Both the position numbers and the translations under genes were made by a program. A stretch of 64,000 nt of DNA from UBA3537 sp049889395 (GTDB lineage Bacteria > Bacteroidota > Bacteroidia > Flavobacteriales > Flavobacteriaceae). The notes under the pieces were generated by a model. The model saw only the letters and a program-made list of their open reading frames with translations, was not told the DNA's origin and made no database searches. The stretch lies in the NCBI GenBank assembly GCA_049889395.1, contig JBMHDM010000015.1:62001-126000 (forward strand), written 5' to 3'. The first letter of the stretch is position 1. Every line of letters starts with the position of its first letter. Positions 1 through 8,238 of the stretch are shown here, piece after piece.

Positions 1-851
1 ATGTAAAACAAATTCAAAGATCTAGGATTCACTTGAATTTTAAAGTTTGGATTGACACGCTTCAAGGCTTGATTGGTCGTTGTAACCTTACCAAAAATGA
101 TCTGCTCTTTCAGTTCTTGGATCATAGTAGGCTTGAATAGTCGCTTTAGTTTTAAATCATCACCATCAATGACAATGAGTCCATCCTCGCCAAAAAGCTG
201 ATGAACTAAAGCCCTTGTTGCATCTGCCAAATTGTGTTGATTTAAGTACGAATTTTGAAACATCTCAATCAATGCTTTTGAATGCTCATCACGTTCCAAG
301 TGGGCAGAAAATTGATCGAAGAGTTTGTTTAATTCTGTCGTCGATAATCGTCCTACAGGACCTTGTGATTGTCGTTGCCATTCTAGGCAATGCTCGCCAA
401 AATGAAAGTGATTAACTTCATCAAAATCGTGATCTTCTGAAGCCATCCAAAACACTGGAACATACTTGTGATTGGGGTGCCTATCATTTAGAATTTTCGA
501 CAGGTTAATCACAGAAATTATTTTGTATAGGAAATACATTGGGCCTCCCATTAGATTGAGCTGATGTCCAGTAGTGATGGTAAAAGTGTTTGGGTTTTTT
601 AGAGCTTCAATTTGTGAAGATGTTAGTTCTCCTGGGTTCAAATGTCTATACTGAGCAGTAAGACAATCGGCCAATATGGTTCTAATTTGAACAGAAAATG
701 TTTCGCCTTTACTGGCCATTTGAACGACCAAATTATCTAATGTAGCGGGCGCTTGATAAAAAGACGCCAAAGCGGGATTTTCATCCATCACCGCCTCAAT
801 AAGTTTTGGTAATGTTTGTGTCTCGTGATATGGAATGCAGGACAATGTCAT
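1..851 (-). CDS. bshC: Bacillithiol biosynthesis cysteine-adding enzyme BshC, N-terminal part (runs off the left edge)
   Basis: Reading leftward from the ATG at 851, 283 codons stay open to the window edge. The translation has the BshC hallmarks GHQLNLMGGP (about residues 95-104, the nucleotide-binding-like Rossmann start) and FWMASEDHD (about 134-142). In bacillithiol-making bacteria BshC is the cytosolic enzyme credited with adding cysteine to glucosaminyl-malate, the last step to this low-molecular-weight thiol. The family is about 530 residues, so roughly half is present. It lies 51 bp behind rimO on the same strand and probably ends the ftsY-amidase-rimO transcript. Family identity is clear; bshA and bshB are not in the window. 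Confidence 0.9.
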   Translation of the reverse strand, partial: MTLSCIPYHETQTLPKLIEAVMDENPALASFYQAPATLDNLVVQMASKGETFSVQIRTILADCLTAQYRHLNPGELTSSQIEALKNPNTFTITTGHQLNLMGGPMYFLYKIISVINLSKILNDRHPNHKYVPVFWMASEDHDFDEVNHFHFGEHCLEWQRQSQGPVGRLSTTELNKLFDQFSAHLERDEHSKALIEMFQNSYLNQHNLADATRALVHQLFGEDGLIVIDGDDLKLKRLFKPTMIQELKEQIIFGKVTTTNQALKRVNPNFKIQVNPRSLNLFY

Positions 852-902
852 ATAAGATTTTGCGTCTATAAAGATAATTGAATTAATTGTTTTGTAAAAC
901 AA

Positions 903-2204
903 TTACACCACCTCAGCATACAAATCAAAGTCTGCAGCATCGGTTATCTTAACTGTGGCGAACTCACCGGTTTTGAGATATACCGACGTGGCATCAATCA
1001 AAACTTCGTTGTCAACATCTGGAGAGTCAAACTCGGTACGACCGACAAAATATTGTCCTTCTTTTCTATCAATGACAACCCTCAGAGTCTGGCCGATTTT
1101 GGCTTGATTTAACTCCCATGAAATCTGCGACTGTAATTCCATAATTTCATTGGCACGGGCCTGTTTGACTTCTTGTGGCACATTGTCTTCCAGACTGTAG
1201 GCATGGGTATTTTCTTCATGAGAATAAGTAAAACAACCCAAACGCTCAAAACGTATGGCTTCAACCCATTGTTTGAGGATTTGAAAATCTTCTTCTGTCT
1301 CTCCAGGATAACCAACAATTAACGTGGTTCGGATAGCCATATTGGGAACGGATTCACGAAATTGCTGCAATAATTTGGTGGTTTTTGTTTGTGTGGTACC
1401 CCGGCGCATACTTTTTAGAATTTGATCTGAAATGTGTTGCAACGGAATGTCTAAATAATTACAAATTTTTGATTCATTTTTCATGACCTCCAAAACATCC
1501 ATTGGAAATCCTGTTGGAAAGGCATAATGCAGTCGAATCCACTCAATTCCCTCTACTTTCACTAGAGCTTTGAGCAGTTCTGCAAGGTTTCTTTTGTTGT
1601 ATAAATCCAAGCCATAGTAGGTCAAATCTTGTGCAATCAGTATTAATTCTTTGACGCCATTAGCCGCTAATTTCTCAGCCTCGATGACTAAATTTTCAAT
1701 GGGAGTAGATCGGTGTTTACCCCGCATCAATGGAATGGCACAGAAACTACATGGTCGATCACAACCTTCTGCAATTTTGAGGTAAGCATAATTCTTGGGG
1801 GTAGTTGTCAATCGCTCTCCAATAAGTTCGTGTTTGTAATCCGCTCCCAAAGCTTTGAGCAATTGTGGCAGTTCTGTTGTACCAAAATATTGATCTACGT
1901 TTGGAATCTCTTTGACTAAATCAGGTTTGTAACGCTCACTTAAACAACCTGTCACGAAAACTTTATCGACCTCACCTGATTCTTTCTTTTGAACAAAATC
2001 TAATATGGTGTTAACACTTTCTTCTTTAGCATTATCAATAAATCCACAGGTGTTAATGACCACAATATTACCCTGTTTCTCATGTGCAACTGTTTTTCCG
2101 TTGGCTTTTAGCTGCCCCATTAGAACTTCACTGTCATACACATTTTTACTACACCCAAGCGTAACAACATTGATTTTATTCTTTTTCAAAGATTTAGTTC
2201 TCAT
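903..2204 (-). CDS. rimO: Ribosomal protein S12 methylthiotransferase RimO
   Basis: A radical-SAM methylthiotransferase that attaches a methylthio group to an aspartate of ribosomal protein uS12. The 433 residues show the full family plan: an N-terminal UPF0004 domain with cysteines 18, 53 and 87 for the auxiliary Fe-S cluster, the radical-SAM motif C148-x3-C152-x2-C155, and a C-terminal TRAM domain (about 370-433). TLGCSKNVYDSE near the N-terminus favours RimO over the tRNA enzyme MiaB. It follows the amidase gene by only 7 bp and precedes bshC, so it is probably co-transcribed with ftsY. The stop codon sits in an AT-only palindrome (884-905) that is too weak to call a terminator. Confidence 0.96.
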   Translation of the reverse strand: MRTKSLKKNKINVVTLGCSKNVYDSEVLMGQLKANGKTVAHEKQGNIVVINTCGFIDNAKEESVNTILDFVQKKESGEVDKVFVTGCLSERYKPDLVKEIPNVDQYFGTTELPQLLKALGADYKHELIGERLTTTPKNYAYLKIAEGCDRPCSFCAIPLMRGKHRSTPIENLVIEAEKLAANGVKELILIAQDLTYYGLDLYNKRNLAELLKALVKVEGIEWIRLHYAFPTGFPMDVLEVMKNESKICNYLDIPLQHISDQILKSMRRGTTQTKTTKLLQQFRESVPNMAIRTTLIVGYPGETEEDFQILKQWVEAIRFERLGCFTYSHEENTHAYSLEDNVPQEVKQARANEIMELQSQISWELNQAKIGQTLRVVIDRKEGQYFVGRTEFDSPDVDNEVLIDATSVYLKTGEFATVKITDAADFDLYAEVV

Positions 2205-2211
2205 TTATAAT

Positions 2212-3825
2212 TTATTTATAATTGGGTGGTGATGGGCGTGGTGAATTGTGTTTTTCAAATACATAGCCCCAGCTGTACAAATTATTTTCTTCAAATGGCT
2301 TGGTAATAAAGGTCAATCCCTTTGGCTCGCCTTTAGTTGTTAGTCCCATCGGAACAGTTAGGGCGGGATATTCTGCTACGGCAGCATAAGATGCATGATA
2401 GTTATTAATGGATAGCAATCCATCTAGCTGAAATTCCAAGAAAAGCGTATCAAAATATTTCTGGCCGTTGATTTTTAAGGTTTGTTTTATGGTTTCAAAT
2501 TCTTCTTCAGTTGCAAAATCATTGACAATTCCTTTGAATAATTTTTGGCCATAAGGTGATCTTGACAAACTGTCTTCTTTATTAAAATCGATAATGGATT
2601 GAACGCCCTTGTACGGCATATTCAAATTAGCATGATTTTTAAAGTACAACGGTAAGTCGGATTTCATGTCCAAATTAAGAAGTCGTAAAAATCCAGGAAG
2701 ATCAACATTATTAGATTCAACCTCAATGACCTCGGCGCCTTTTGACTTCAAAATTTTGACTGCATTGGCATATAAAGTGTCATTCATCAATGTTCTGATG
2801 GCACCAAATCGTTTTCCTTTAAGATTTGATTCTTGAATATGTTTTAAGTCAATTTCTGAAACTTTTTTGGATTTATAATCTTCCGAGTCGTAGCCTGTAA
2901 TAGCATTGTAAAGTAGAATGTTATCGATAACATACTTGGAAATTGGTCCAGCTGTATCTAGAGTACTTGAAATGGGTACAATACCGGTTCGGCTCACTGC
3001 CCCTATTGTTGGCTTGAGTCCAACTGCCGCATTTTGACTTGATGGCGACAAGATTGAACCAGAGGTTTCACTACCAACAGCGGCGGCGCAAAAATTAGCA
3101 GCTACTGCTACAGCACTTCCAGAGCTAGATCCTCCAGTGTCTAGAGTCTTTCGCCCGTATGGATTAAAAGTTTGACCTCCAACAGCACTGTAGCCGCTAG
3201 GGCAATCGCCACAAAAGAAATAAGCCCACTCACTAAGGTTGGCTTTTCCCATTATGAGCGCACCTGATTCTTTGAGTTGTTGACTCAAAAAGGAATCATC
3301 AGTAATATTATTCATCAGGGCGACCGCACCAGCGGTTGTAACCATGTGTTTGGTATTGATATTATCTTTCAATAAAATTGGCATCCCGTAAATGGAAAAA
3401 TTGGACAACTCTTTTGGTCTGTTTTGATCTTTTATTTGAGCTGCTTTTATGATATCTGGATTAATTGAAATAACAGAATTTAATGACCTTTCGTTTTCTC
3501 TATCCAACGACTTAATTCTGTACAAATAAAAGGTCACTAACATTTCATAATTAAATTTTCCTTTAGAAATATGGCCTTGGATCGTTGGTATATCTTGATC
3601 AATGATGAGGGGCTTCAATGATTCATATTGATCTACCGAAAACGTTTTGAGATGTTCTTCAAAAGGGGCCCAAATCGCTTCAAGATTGAGATGTTGCGAA
3701 TCTTCAACTTTGAATGTTCGAAATGATTTTTCTGAGATATCTGTTAATGTGTTGTTAGATGGTTCTGTGTTACTTTTACACCCAAAAACAATACTTACCA
3801 AAAAGACAATAATTATTTGTTTCAT
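2212..3825 (-). CDS. Amidase-signature family lipoprotein (GatA-like fold, exported)
   Basis: A 537-residue amidase-signature hydrolase. The glycine/serine-rich signature GGSSSGSAVAVAA and the upstream LLKDNINT supply the Ser and Lys of a Ser-cisSer-Lys triad, with GSETSGS holding the middle serine. The N-terminus is a lipoprotein signal: a short basic start, a hydrophobic run and a Cys at residue 16 (VFGCKSN), so the protein should be anchored in the envelope rather than act as the cytosolic GatA of the tRNA amidotransferase. The substrate cannot be told from sequence; related secreted amidases act on peptide or amide compounds. It sits between ftsY (5 bp) and rimO (7 bp), an arrangement that suggests one transcript. 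Confidence 0.88.
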   Translation of the reverse strand: MKQIIIVFLVSIVFGCKSNTEPSNNTLTDISEKSFRTFKVEDSQHLNLEAIWAPFEEHLKTFSVDQYESLKPLIIDQDIPTIQGHISKGKFNYEMLVTFYLYRIKSLDRENERSLNSVISINPDIIKAAQIKDQNRPKELSNFSIYGMPILLKDNINTKHMVTTAGAVALMNNITDDSFLSQQLKESGALIMGKANLSEWAYFFCGDCPSGYSAVGGQTFNPYGRKTLDTGGSSSGSAVAVAANFCAAAVGSETSGSILSPSSQNAAVGLKPTIGAVSRTGIVPISSTLDTAGPISKYVIDNILLYNAITGYDSEDYKSKKVSEIDLKHIQESNLKGKRFGAIRTLMNDTLYANAVKILKSKGAEVIEVESNNVDLPGFLRLLNLDMKSDLPLYFKNHANLNMPYKGVQSIIDFNKEDSLSRSPYGQKLFKGIVNDFATEEEFETIKQTLKINGQKYFDTLFLEFQLDGLLSINNYHASYAAVAEYPALTVPMGLTTKGEPKGLTFITKPFEENNLYSWGYVFEKHNSPRPSPPNYK

Positions 3826-3830
3826 ATTGA

Positions 3831-4784
3831 TTATTTAAAAAATGAATCTACAAATTCAAATTTATTGAAAACCTGAAGATCTTCAATCCCTTCCCCTACT
3901 CCTATGTATTTTACTGGAACTTGAAATTGGTCACTAATACCTATAACGACTCCACCTTTTGCGGTGCCGTCTAATTTTGTGACTGCCAAGGCATTAACTT
4001 CGGTAGCGGCCGTAAATTGTTTGGCTTGTTCGAAAGCATTTTGACCTGTAGAGCCATCTAAAACCAATAGAATTTCATGCGGTGCGTTTGGTACAACTTT
4101 TTGCATAACGCGTTTAATTTTAGTCAATTCGTTCATCAAATTAACCTTGTTATGAAGTCGTCCAGCAGTATCTATAATGACAACATCAGCATTCGAACTT
4201 ACTGCGCTTTGTAGTGTATCAAAGGCTACAGAAGCTGGGTCGCTACCCATGTTTTGCTTGACGATAGGAATGTCTACCCGATCTGCCCATACTTGCAGCT
4301 GATCAATGGCGGCAGCCCTGAAGGTGTCAGCAGCACCCAACACAACGTTTAACCCTTGCTTTTTAAACTGATAAGCCAATTTCCCAATAGTAGTTGTTTT
4401 ACCAGCACCATTGACACCGACAACCATTATGACGTGGGGTTTTGAATCTGAATCTACCAAAAAATCTATTCCTTCACCACTATGTGTTTCGGACAATAAA
4501 TTGGCAATTTCTTCTCTTAAAATTAAGTTGAGTTCGTCCGTTCCCAAGTATTTGTCCCGGGCCACACGTTGTTCAATTCGATCAATAATTTTTAGAGTTG
4601 TTTGAACGCCTACATCACTAGTGACCAATACTTCTTCAAGATCATCAAGTACGTCATCATCTACTTTGGATTTACCGGCTACAACTTTTCCAAGTTTGTC
4701 AAAAAAACTAGATTTTGATTTTTCTAGTCCTTTATCTAGAGTAGCTTTTTTGTCGGATGAAAAAATTTTTTTAAAAAAACTCAT
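3831..4784 (-). CDS. ftsY: Signal recognition particle receptor FtsY
   Basis: The SRP-receptor GTPase that delivers ribosome-nascent chains to the Sec translocon. The start was placed at the ATG at 4784 (MSFFKKIFSS, an amphipathic membrane-binding start), six codons inside the longest frame, giving 317 residues. The NG domain is complete: P-loop GVNGAGKTTT (about residue 125), DTFRAAA, the DTAGR box, the TKLDGTAKGG guanine-recognition motif and GVGEGIEDL near the C-terminus. The acidic A domain is very short, as is usual for Bacteroidota. A minus-strand terminator (4839-4862) separates it from the ribosomal-protein genes upstream. It is probably the first gene of ftsY-amidase-rimO-bshC. Confidence 0.96.
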   Translation of the reverse strand: MSFFKKIFSSDKKATLDKGLEKSKSSFFDKLGKVVAGKSKVDDDVLDDLEEVLVTSDVGVQTTLKIIDRIEQRVARDKYLGTDELNLILREEIANLLSETHSGEGIDFLVDSDSKPHVIMVVGVNGAGKTTTIGKLAYQFKKQGLNVVLGAADTFRAAAIDQLQVWADRVDIPIVKQNMGSDPASVAFDTLQSAVSSNADVVIIDTAGRLHNKVNLMNELTKIKRVMQKVVPNAPHEILLVLDGSTGQNAFEQAKQFTAATEVNALAVTKLDGTAKGGVVIGISDQFQVPVKYIGVGEGIEDLQVFNKFEFVDSFFK

Positions 4785-4838
4785 ATTGATTCTTGTAAAC
4801 AATGCATTGGTTATCTTGCAATATAATTAAAAAAATAA

Positions 4839-4862
4839 AAGCCGCTTTGAAAAAAGCAGCTT
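4839..4862 (-). terminator. Intrinsic terminator behind the rpmB-rpmG-DUF4295 genes
   Basis: On the minus strand AAGCTGCTTT pairs with AAAGCGGCTT (one T-G wobble) around a TTTC loop and is followed by a T-rich tract (4838 downward, TTTATTTTTTT). It lies 24 bp past the stop of the DUF4295 gene and before ftsY, so it should end the ribosomal-protein transcript. Confidence 0.85.
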
Positions 4863-4885
4863 ATGAGATATATTAAATAAAATGA

Positions 4886-5038
4886 TTACTTCTTGCTCAA
4901 AAAATCATTGACTTTATCTGGAGACATGATTGACTCTACGAAAGTGTAAGCTCCAGATTTTGGAGATTTTACCATTTTTATTGCTTTAGTCAAACGTTTT
5001 GATCCGGTTTGGAGTGTTGCTACTGATTTCTTTGCCAT
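4886..5038 (-). CDS. DUF4295 small basic protein, probably the Bacteroidota ribosomal protein bL38
   Basis: A 50-residue, strongly basic frame from the ATG at 5038 (MAKKSVATLQTG) to the TAA at 4886, ending SPDKVNDFLSKK. It matches the DUF4295 family, which is confined to Bacteroidota and always found behind rpmG. From memory, the cryo-EM structure of the Flavobacterium johnsoniae ribosome assigned such a protein as a new large-subunit component, bL38; I am confident of the family and fairly, not fully, confident of that identity. It is co-oriented and 38 bp from rpmG, with its own terminator directly downstream, so it is the last gene of an L28-L33-L38 operon. Confidence 0.9.
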   Translation of the reverse strand: MAKKSVATLQTGSKRLTKAIKMVKSPKSGAYTFVESIMSPDKVNDFLSKK

Positions 5039-5076
5039 GGCTTAATACTTTATAGTGAAATTATGATAATTCCTTG

Positions 5077-5259
5077 TTATTTAATTTCTTTATGCACCGT
5101 CATACGCTTTAATATGGGATTGAATTTCTTAATCTCCATACGATCTGGTGTATTTTTTTTGTTTTTTGTTGTGATGTAACGTGATGTCCCGGGTTGACCA
5201 GATGCTTTATGCTCTGTACACTCTAAAATAACCTGAACTCTATTTCCTTTCTTGGCCAT
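5077..5259 (-). CDS. rpmG: 50S ribosomal protein L33 (bL33)
   Basis: A 60-residue large-subunit protein, of typical length. The start MAKKGNRVQVILECTEH and the TSRYITTKNKKNTPDR segment are diagnostic. Only one cysteine (ECTEH) remains, so this is the zinc-free (C-minus) type of L33 rather than the four-cysteine zinc-ribbon type. It lies 21 bp behind rpmB and 38 bp before the DUF4295 gene; no SD precedes the ATG. Confidence 0.97.
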   Translation of the reverse strand: MAKKGNRVQVILECTEHKASGQPGTSRYITTKNKKNTPDRMEIKKFNPILKRMTVHKEIK

Positions 5260-5280
5260 AATTTCTAAGCTTTAGTTGGA

Positions 5281-5517
5281 TTATTTTAAAAATCCTTTTG
5301 ATTTTGCTTGTTTTATAGCTGCAGAAATACCAATCTTATTGATTGTTTTCAACGCAGCAGCGGACACTTTTAAGGTGATCCATTTATCTTCTTCAGGAAT
5401 GTAAAAGCGTTTCTTAATAAGGTTCGCGTTGAACTTTCGCTTTGTTCTATTCAATGCATGGGAAACATTGTTTCCAACCATGGCTTTTTTTCCTGTAAGT
5501 TCACAAATTCTTGACAT
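5281..5517 (-). CDS. rpmB: 50S ribosomal protein L28 (bL28)
   Basis: A 78-residue large-subunit protein starting MSRICELTGKKAMVGNNVSH, with the family's NxxSHAxxxTKR segment intact. It is the first gene of a small ribosomal-protein operon. A near-ideal Bacteroidota promoter lies 41-70 bp upstream (5558-5587), giving a leader of about 30-35 nt with no SD-like purine stretch. Confidence 0.97.
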   Translation of the reverse strand: MSRICELTGKKAMVGNNVSHALNRTKRKFNANLIKKRFYIPEEDKWITLKVSAAALKTINKIGISAAIKQAKSKGFLK

Positions 5518-5557
5518 GATATCTAATTTTGATGTTTTGTTGTCTCAAAACGAGGTG

Positions 5558-5587
5558 CAAAAATACGAAATCTTAAATAGTTCGCAA
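5558..5587 (-). promoter_or_regulatory. Promoter of rpmB-rpmG-DUF4295 (Bacteroidota -33/-7 type)
   Basis: On the minus strand TTG (5587-5585), then exactly 19 nt, then TATTTTTG (5565-5558), which fits the Bacteroidota housekeeping-sigma consensus TTG-N19-TAnnTTTG. It is in the gap between cinA and rpmB and points at rpmB. Confidence 0.8.
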
Positions 5588-5597
5588 ATTTTAAATA

Positions 5598-6845
5598 TCA
5601 ATTTTTAAAAATTTCTTTTTGCATCATCGTTAGCGCCATGTTAACAGCTTTGATGATTACCCGTTCCCGTTGTTTACCAAAAATAAAATGATTTGAATAA
5701 ACGCCACTTGGTGTAGCTAACGCAATGTAGACAGTTCCTATTTCGGCATTAGAATCTCCTTTACTTGGGCCAGCATTTCCAGTAGTAGCTATGGCATAGT
5801 CAGAATTAAATTGCTTTTGAACGCCTACAGCCATAGCTTCTGCTACTTGAGTGCTAACCACAGAATAATCCCTAATAATTGCTTCAGATACACCCAAAAT
5901 TCCAACCTTAACGTTGGTGTCATATGCAACTAGCCCACCTTTGAAATAAGATGATGCGCCAGAATTTGTAGTAAATTTAGACGCTATTCTACCACCAGTA
6001 CAACTTTCAGCAACTGAAAGTGTTTTACCTTGCTTAATAAGTTGATTTCCAATTATTTGCTCGATTGAATTTTCATCTTCGAAACCCACAAAAATATCTG
6101 AAATTTGAGGCAGAAGTAAATCCAATTGAGTTTGAATCGACTGACTGACAATTGCTTTGTCCGGCCCTTTAGAGGATAATCTCAATCGAACCCGACCCAA
6201 ATTGGGCAAATACGCTAATTTGATCGAATTAGGTAGCTTGTTTTCCCAATCAGAAATACGATCTGCAATGACACTCTCTCCCATTCCATAGGTCAAAATG
6301 GTTTTGTGAAGTATATAGGGCAAATCAAAAGTTTTAGACAAGCGTGGAATAACTTCATTGGTCATCAGCGCTTTCATTTCAAAAGGAACTCCAGGCATGG
6401 AAATAAAGATGGTTTTATTTTTTTCCATCCAAAGCCCAGGTGCTGTACCGGATTGATTCATCAGAACAGTTGCTTTTGAGGGTACTAATGCTTGGTCTAA
6501 ATTAACCTGAAGTAACGGTTGTTTAATGTATTTGCGCCATATTTCTTTGATATGCTCAAGGACTTTTTCGTTTCTGATCAATTTATCGCCAAAAAATTCT
6601 GATAAAGTTTTTTTAGTAATATCATCTTTTGTGGGACCTAAACCCCCAGTCATTAGGACCAAATCCGCTCGTTCTTGAGCTTCAGAAAGCGCACTAAGAA
6701 TATGATCCCTATGATCTTGAACAGAGTTGATCTGATTTACCGAAATCCCAATTTTATTCAATGATTTTGCAATATAAGCCGAATTAGAATCAACAATTTG
6801 ACCTATAAGGATTTCATCGCCAATGGTTATAATTTCGGCTTTCAT
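5598..6845 (-). CDS. cinA: CinA family protein (nicotinamide-nucleotide amidase / competence-damage protein)
   Basis: A 415-residue two-domain protein. The N-terminal molybdopterin-binding-like (COG1058) half opens with AEIITIGDEILIGQ and has MTGGLGPTKDD (about 67-77). The C-terminal PncC half starts at AESCTGGRIASKF (about residue 270) and deamidates NMN in the pyridine nucleotide salvage cycle; the N-terminal half is linked to ADP-ribose pyrophosphatase activity in other bacteria. The length is normal and no lesion is seen. Its start directly abuts the FAH-family gene (6846), part of a tight five-gene run in which stops and starts nearly touch. Confidence 0.94.
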   Translation of the reverse strand: MKAEIITIGDEILIGQIVDSNSAYIAKSLNKIGISVNQINSVQDHRDHILSALSEAQERADLVLMTGGLGPTKDDITKKTLSEFFGDKLIRNEKVLEHIKEIWRKYIKQPLLQVNLDQALVPSKATVLMNQSGTAPGLWMEKNKTIFISMPGVPFEMKALMTNEVIPRLSKTFDLPYILHKTILTYGMGESVIADRISDWENKLPNSIKLAYLPNLGRVRLRLSSKGPDKAIVSQSIQTQLDLLLPQISDIFVGFEDENSIEQIIGNQLIKQGKTLSVAESCTGGRIASKFTTNSGASSYFKGGLVAYDTNVKVGILGVSEAIIRDYSVVSTQVAEAMAVGVQKQFNSDYAIATTGNAGPSKGDSNAEIGTVYIALATPSGVYSNHFIFGKQRERVIIKAVNMALTMMQKEIFKN

Positions 6846-7457
6846 CTATTTAACTTTAATGGAAAAAAAGGGTTCGTTTTCGATATAGCCTGTTAAGACA
6901 TCGTTGGGCGATACAGCTGAAACACCAGCAGGTGTCCCCGTAAAAATAATATCTCCAATTTTCAAAGTAAAAAATTGTGAAACATAGGCTATTATGTCAT
7001 CAATACTGTGCAACATGTCTCCGGTATTTCCTGATTGAACAGTGGTTTTATTGTTTTCTAAACTAAAAGATAGTGAACTCAAATTTTTGTATTTGGACTT
7101 TGACACCCACTTACCGATTACTGCAGAGCCATCAAATGATTTTGCTTTTTCCCAAGGAAGACCTTTGGATTTCAAAGTTTGTTGCAAATCTCTGGCAGTG
7201 AAATCAATACCCAGACCAATTTGGTCATAATATTTGTGAGCAAATTTTCGATCGATATACTTTCCGACCTTGTTGATTTTTACTAAAATCTCAACTTCAT
7301 GTTGAATATTTTGTGAAAATTCAGGAATAAAAAAGGGCTGCTTTTTGAGTAAAATCGCAGTATCAGGTTTTAGAAAAACTACAGGGTCTTTGGGTTTTTC
7401 ATTGTTGAGTTCAGCAATATGATTGCAGTAATTTCGGCCAATACAAATAATCTTCAT
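6846..7457 (-). CDS. Fumarylacetoacetate hydrolase (FAH) family protein
   Basis: A 203-residue single-domain FAH-fold protein, the short form that includes oxaloacetate decarboxylases/tautomerases and acylpyruvases. It starts MKIICIGRNYCNHIAELNNE and carries the family metal-site pattern (HEVEILVKI about residues 69-77, with further acidic residues near 100) and the closing FTGTPAGVSAV motif. The exact substrate cannot be read from sequence; many relatives act on C-C bonds of small 2-oxo acids. It is flanked without gaps by cinA and the exonuclease gene, so translation is probably coupled. Confidence 0.9.
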   Translation of the reverse strand: MKIICIGRNYCNHIAELNNEKPKDPVVFLKPDTAILLKKQPFFIPEFSQNIQHEVEILVKINKVGKYIDRKFAHKYYDQIGLGIDFTARDLQQTLKSKGLPWEKAKSFDGSAVIGKWVSKSKYKNLSSLSFSLENNKTTVQSGNTGDMLHSIDDIIAYVSQFFTLKIGDIIFTGTPAGVSAVSPNDVLTGYIENEPFFSIKVK

Positions 7458-8234
7458 CTATGGTAGTTTCTGATTAAAGGACCTTAGCTTGATGTTGGTT
7501 AGTATTTTTTTAGTGTAAAGTGGGAAATCAGCATCCAAAAGCCAACCGAAATATCCGGGTGCGTTTGTTAAAACCTCAGTTACTTTTTTGCCCTTGTGCT
7601 TACCAAAAGAAAAACATTCATCACCATCTGAATCAAATACTATAAATCCTGCAAAATCGGCTGATTTTCTACGACTGCTAAATTCGGCTAAAAATTGAGC
7701 ATCATTTTCCAGTTCGTCATATCGGTCGAGCTGTGCTTTTAGAACTTGGTATGTGGCAACAGTATCGGCTTCTGCGCTGTGCGCGTTTTCTAAAGATTTG
7801 TTGCAGTAAAATTTCAGTGCAGCTGTTAATGTACGCTGCTCCATTTTATGAAAAATGGTTTGGACGTCTATAGACTTGCGGTTTTTCATATCGAAGTCTA
7901 GATCGGCTCGAAGTAGTTCTTCTGCTAATAGTGGGATGTCAAATCGATTGGAATTAAATCCACCCAAATCTGAATCTGCTATCCACGAATAAACATCTTT
8001 GGCTATCGCTTTGAACGTTGGGGCGTTTGCCACTTTCTCGTTTGTAATACCGTGAACTGCAGTGGCTTGAGCTGGAATGTCCATCTCGGGATTTACCAGC
8101 CAAGTTTTCTTGTCTTCTTTACCCTTGGGGTAAACTTTTAAGATTGAAATTTCAACGATTCTGTCCGATGTAATATTGATCCCTGTTGTTTCTAAATCAA
8201 AAAAGCAAATGGGTTTTTTTAAATTTAATTGCAT
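7458..8234 (-). CDS. DEDDh 3'-5' exonuclease (DNA polymerase III epsilon-like)
   Basis: 258 residues. The DEDD motifs are visible: Exo I FFDLETTG (D13, E15), Exo II GGFNSNRFD (about 98-106) and Exo III HSAEADT (about 150), the histidine making it the DEDDh type. A C-terminal region (about 200-245, GKHKGKKVTEV...YFGWLL) resembles the small domain attached to exonuclease-X-like proteins of this phylum. It could act in proofreading, repair or oligonucleotide turnover; no polymerase partner is nearby. It starts 4 bp after the E2 gene ends, in the same transcript. Confidence 0.9.
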   Translation of the reverse strand: MQLNLKKPICFFDLETTGINITSDRIVEISILKVYPKGKEDKKTWLVNPEMDIPAQATAVHGITNEKVANAPTFKAIAKDVYSWIADSDLGGFNSNRFDIPLLAEELLRADLDFDMKNRKSIDVQTIFHKMEQRTLTAALKFYCNKSLENAHSAEADTVATYQVLKAQLDRYDELENDAQFLAEFSSRRKSADFAGFIVFDSDGDECFSFGKHKGKKVTEVLTNAPGYFGWLLDADFPLYTKKILTNIKLRSFNQKLP

Positions 8235-8238
8235 GTGT

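Noticed and set aside
884..905. Perfect AT-only palindrome at the rimO stop codon
   Set aside because: The stem is ten A/T-rich pairs with a two-base loop and no T-run on either side; it is too weak for a terminator.
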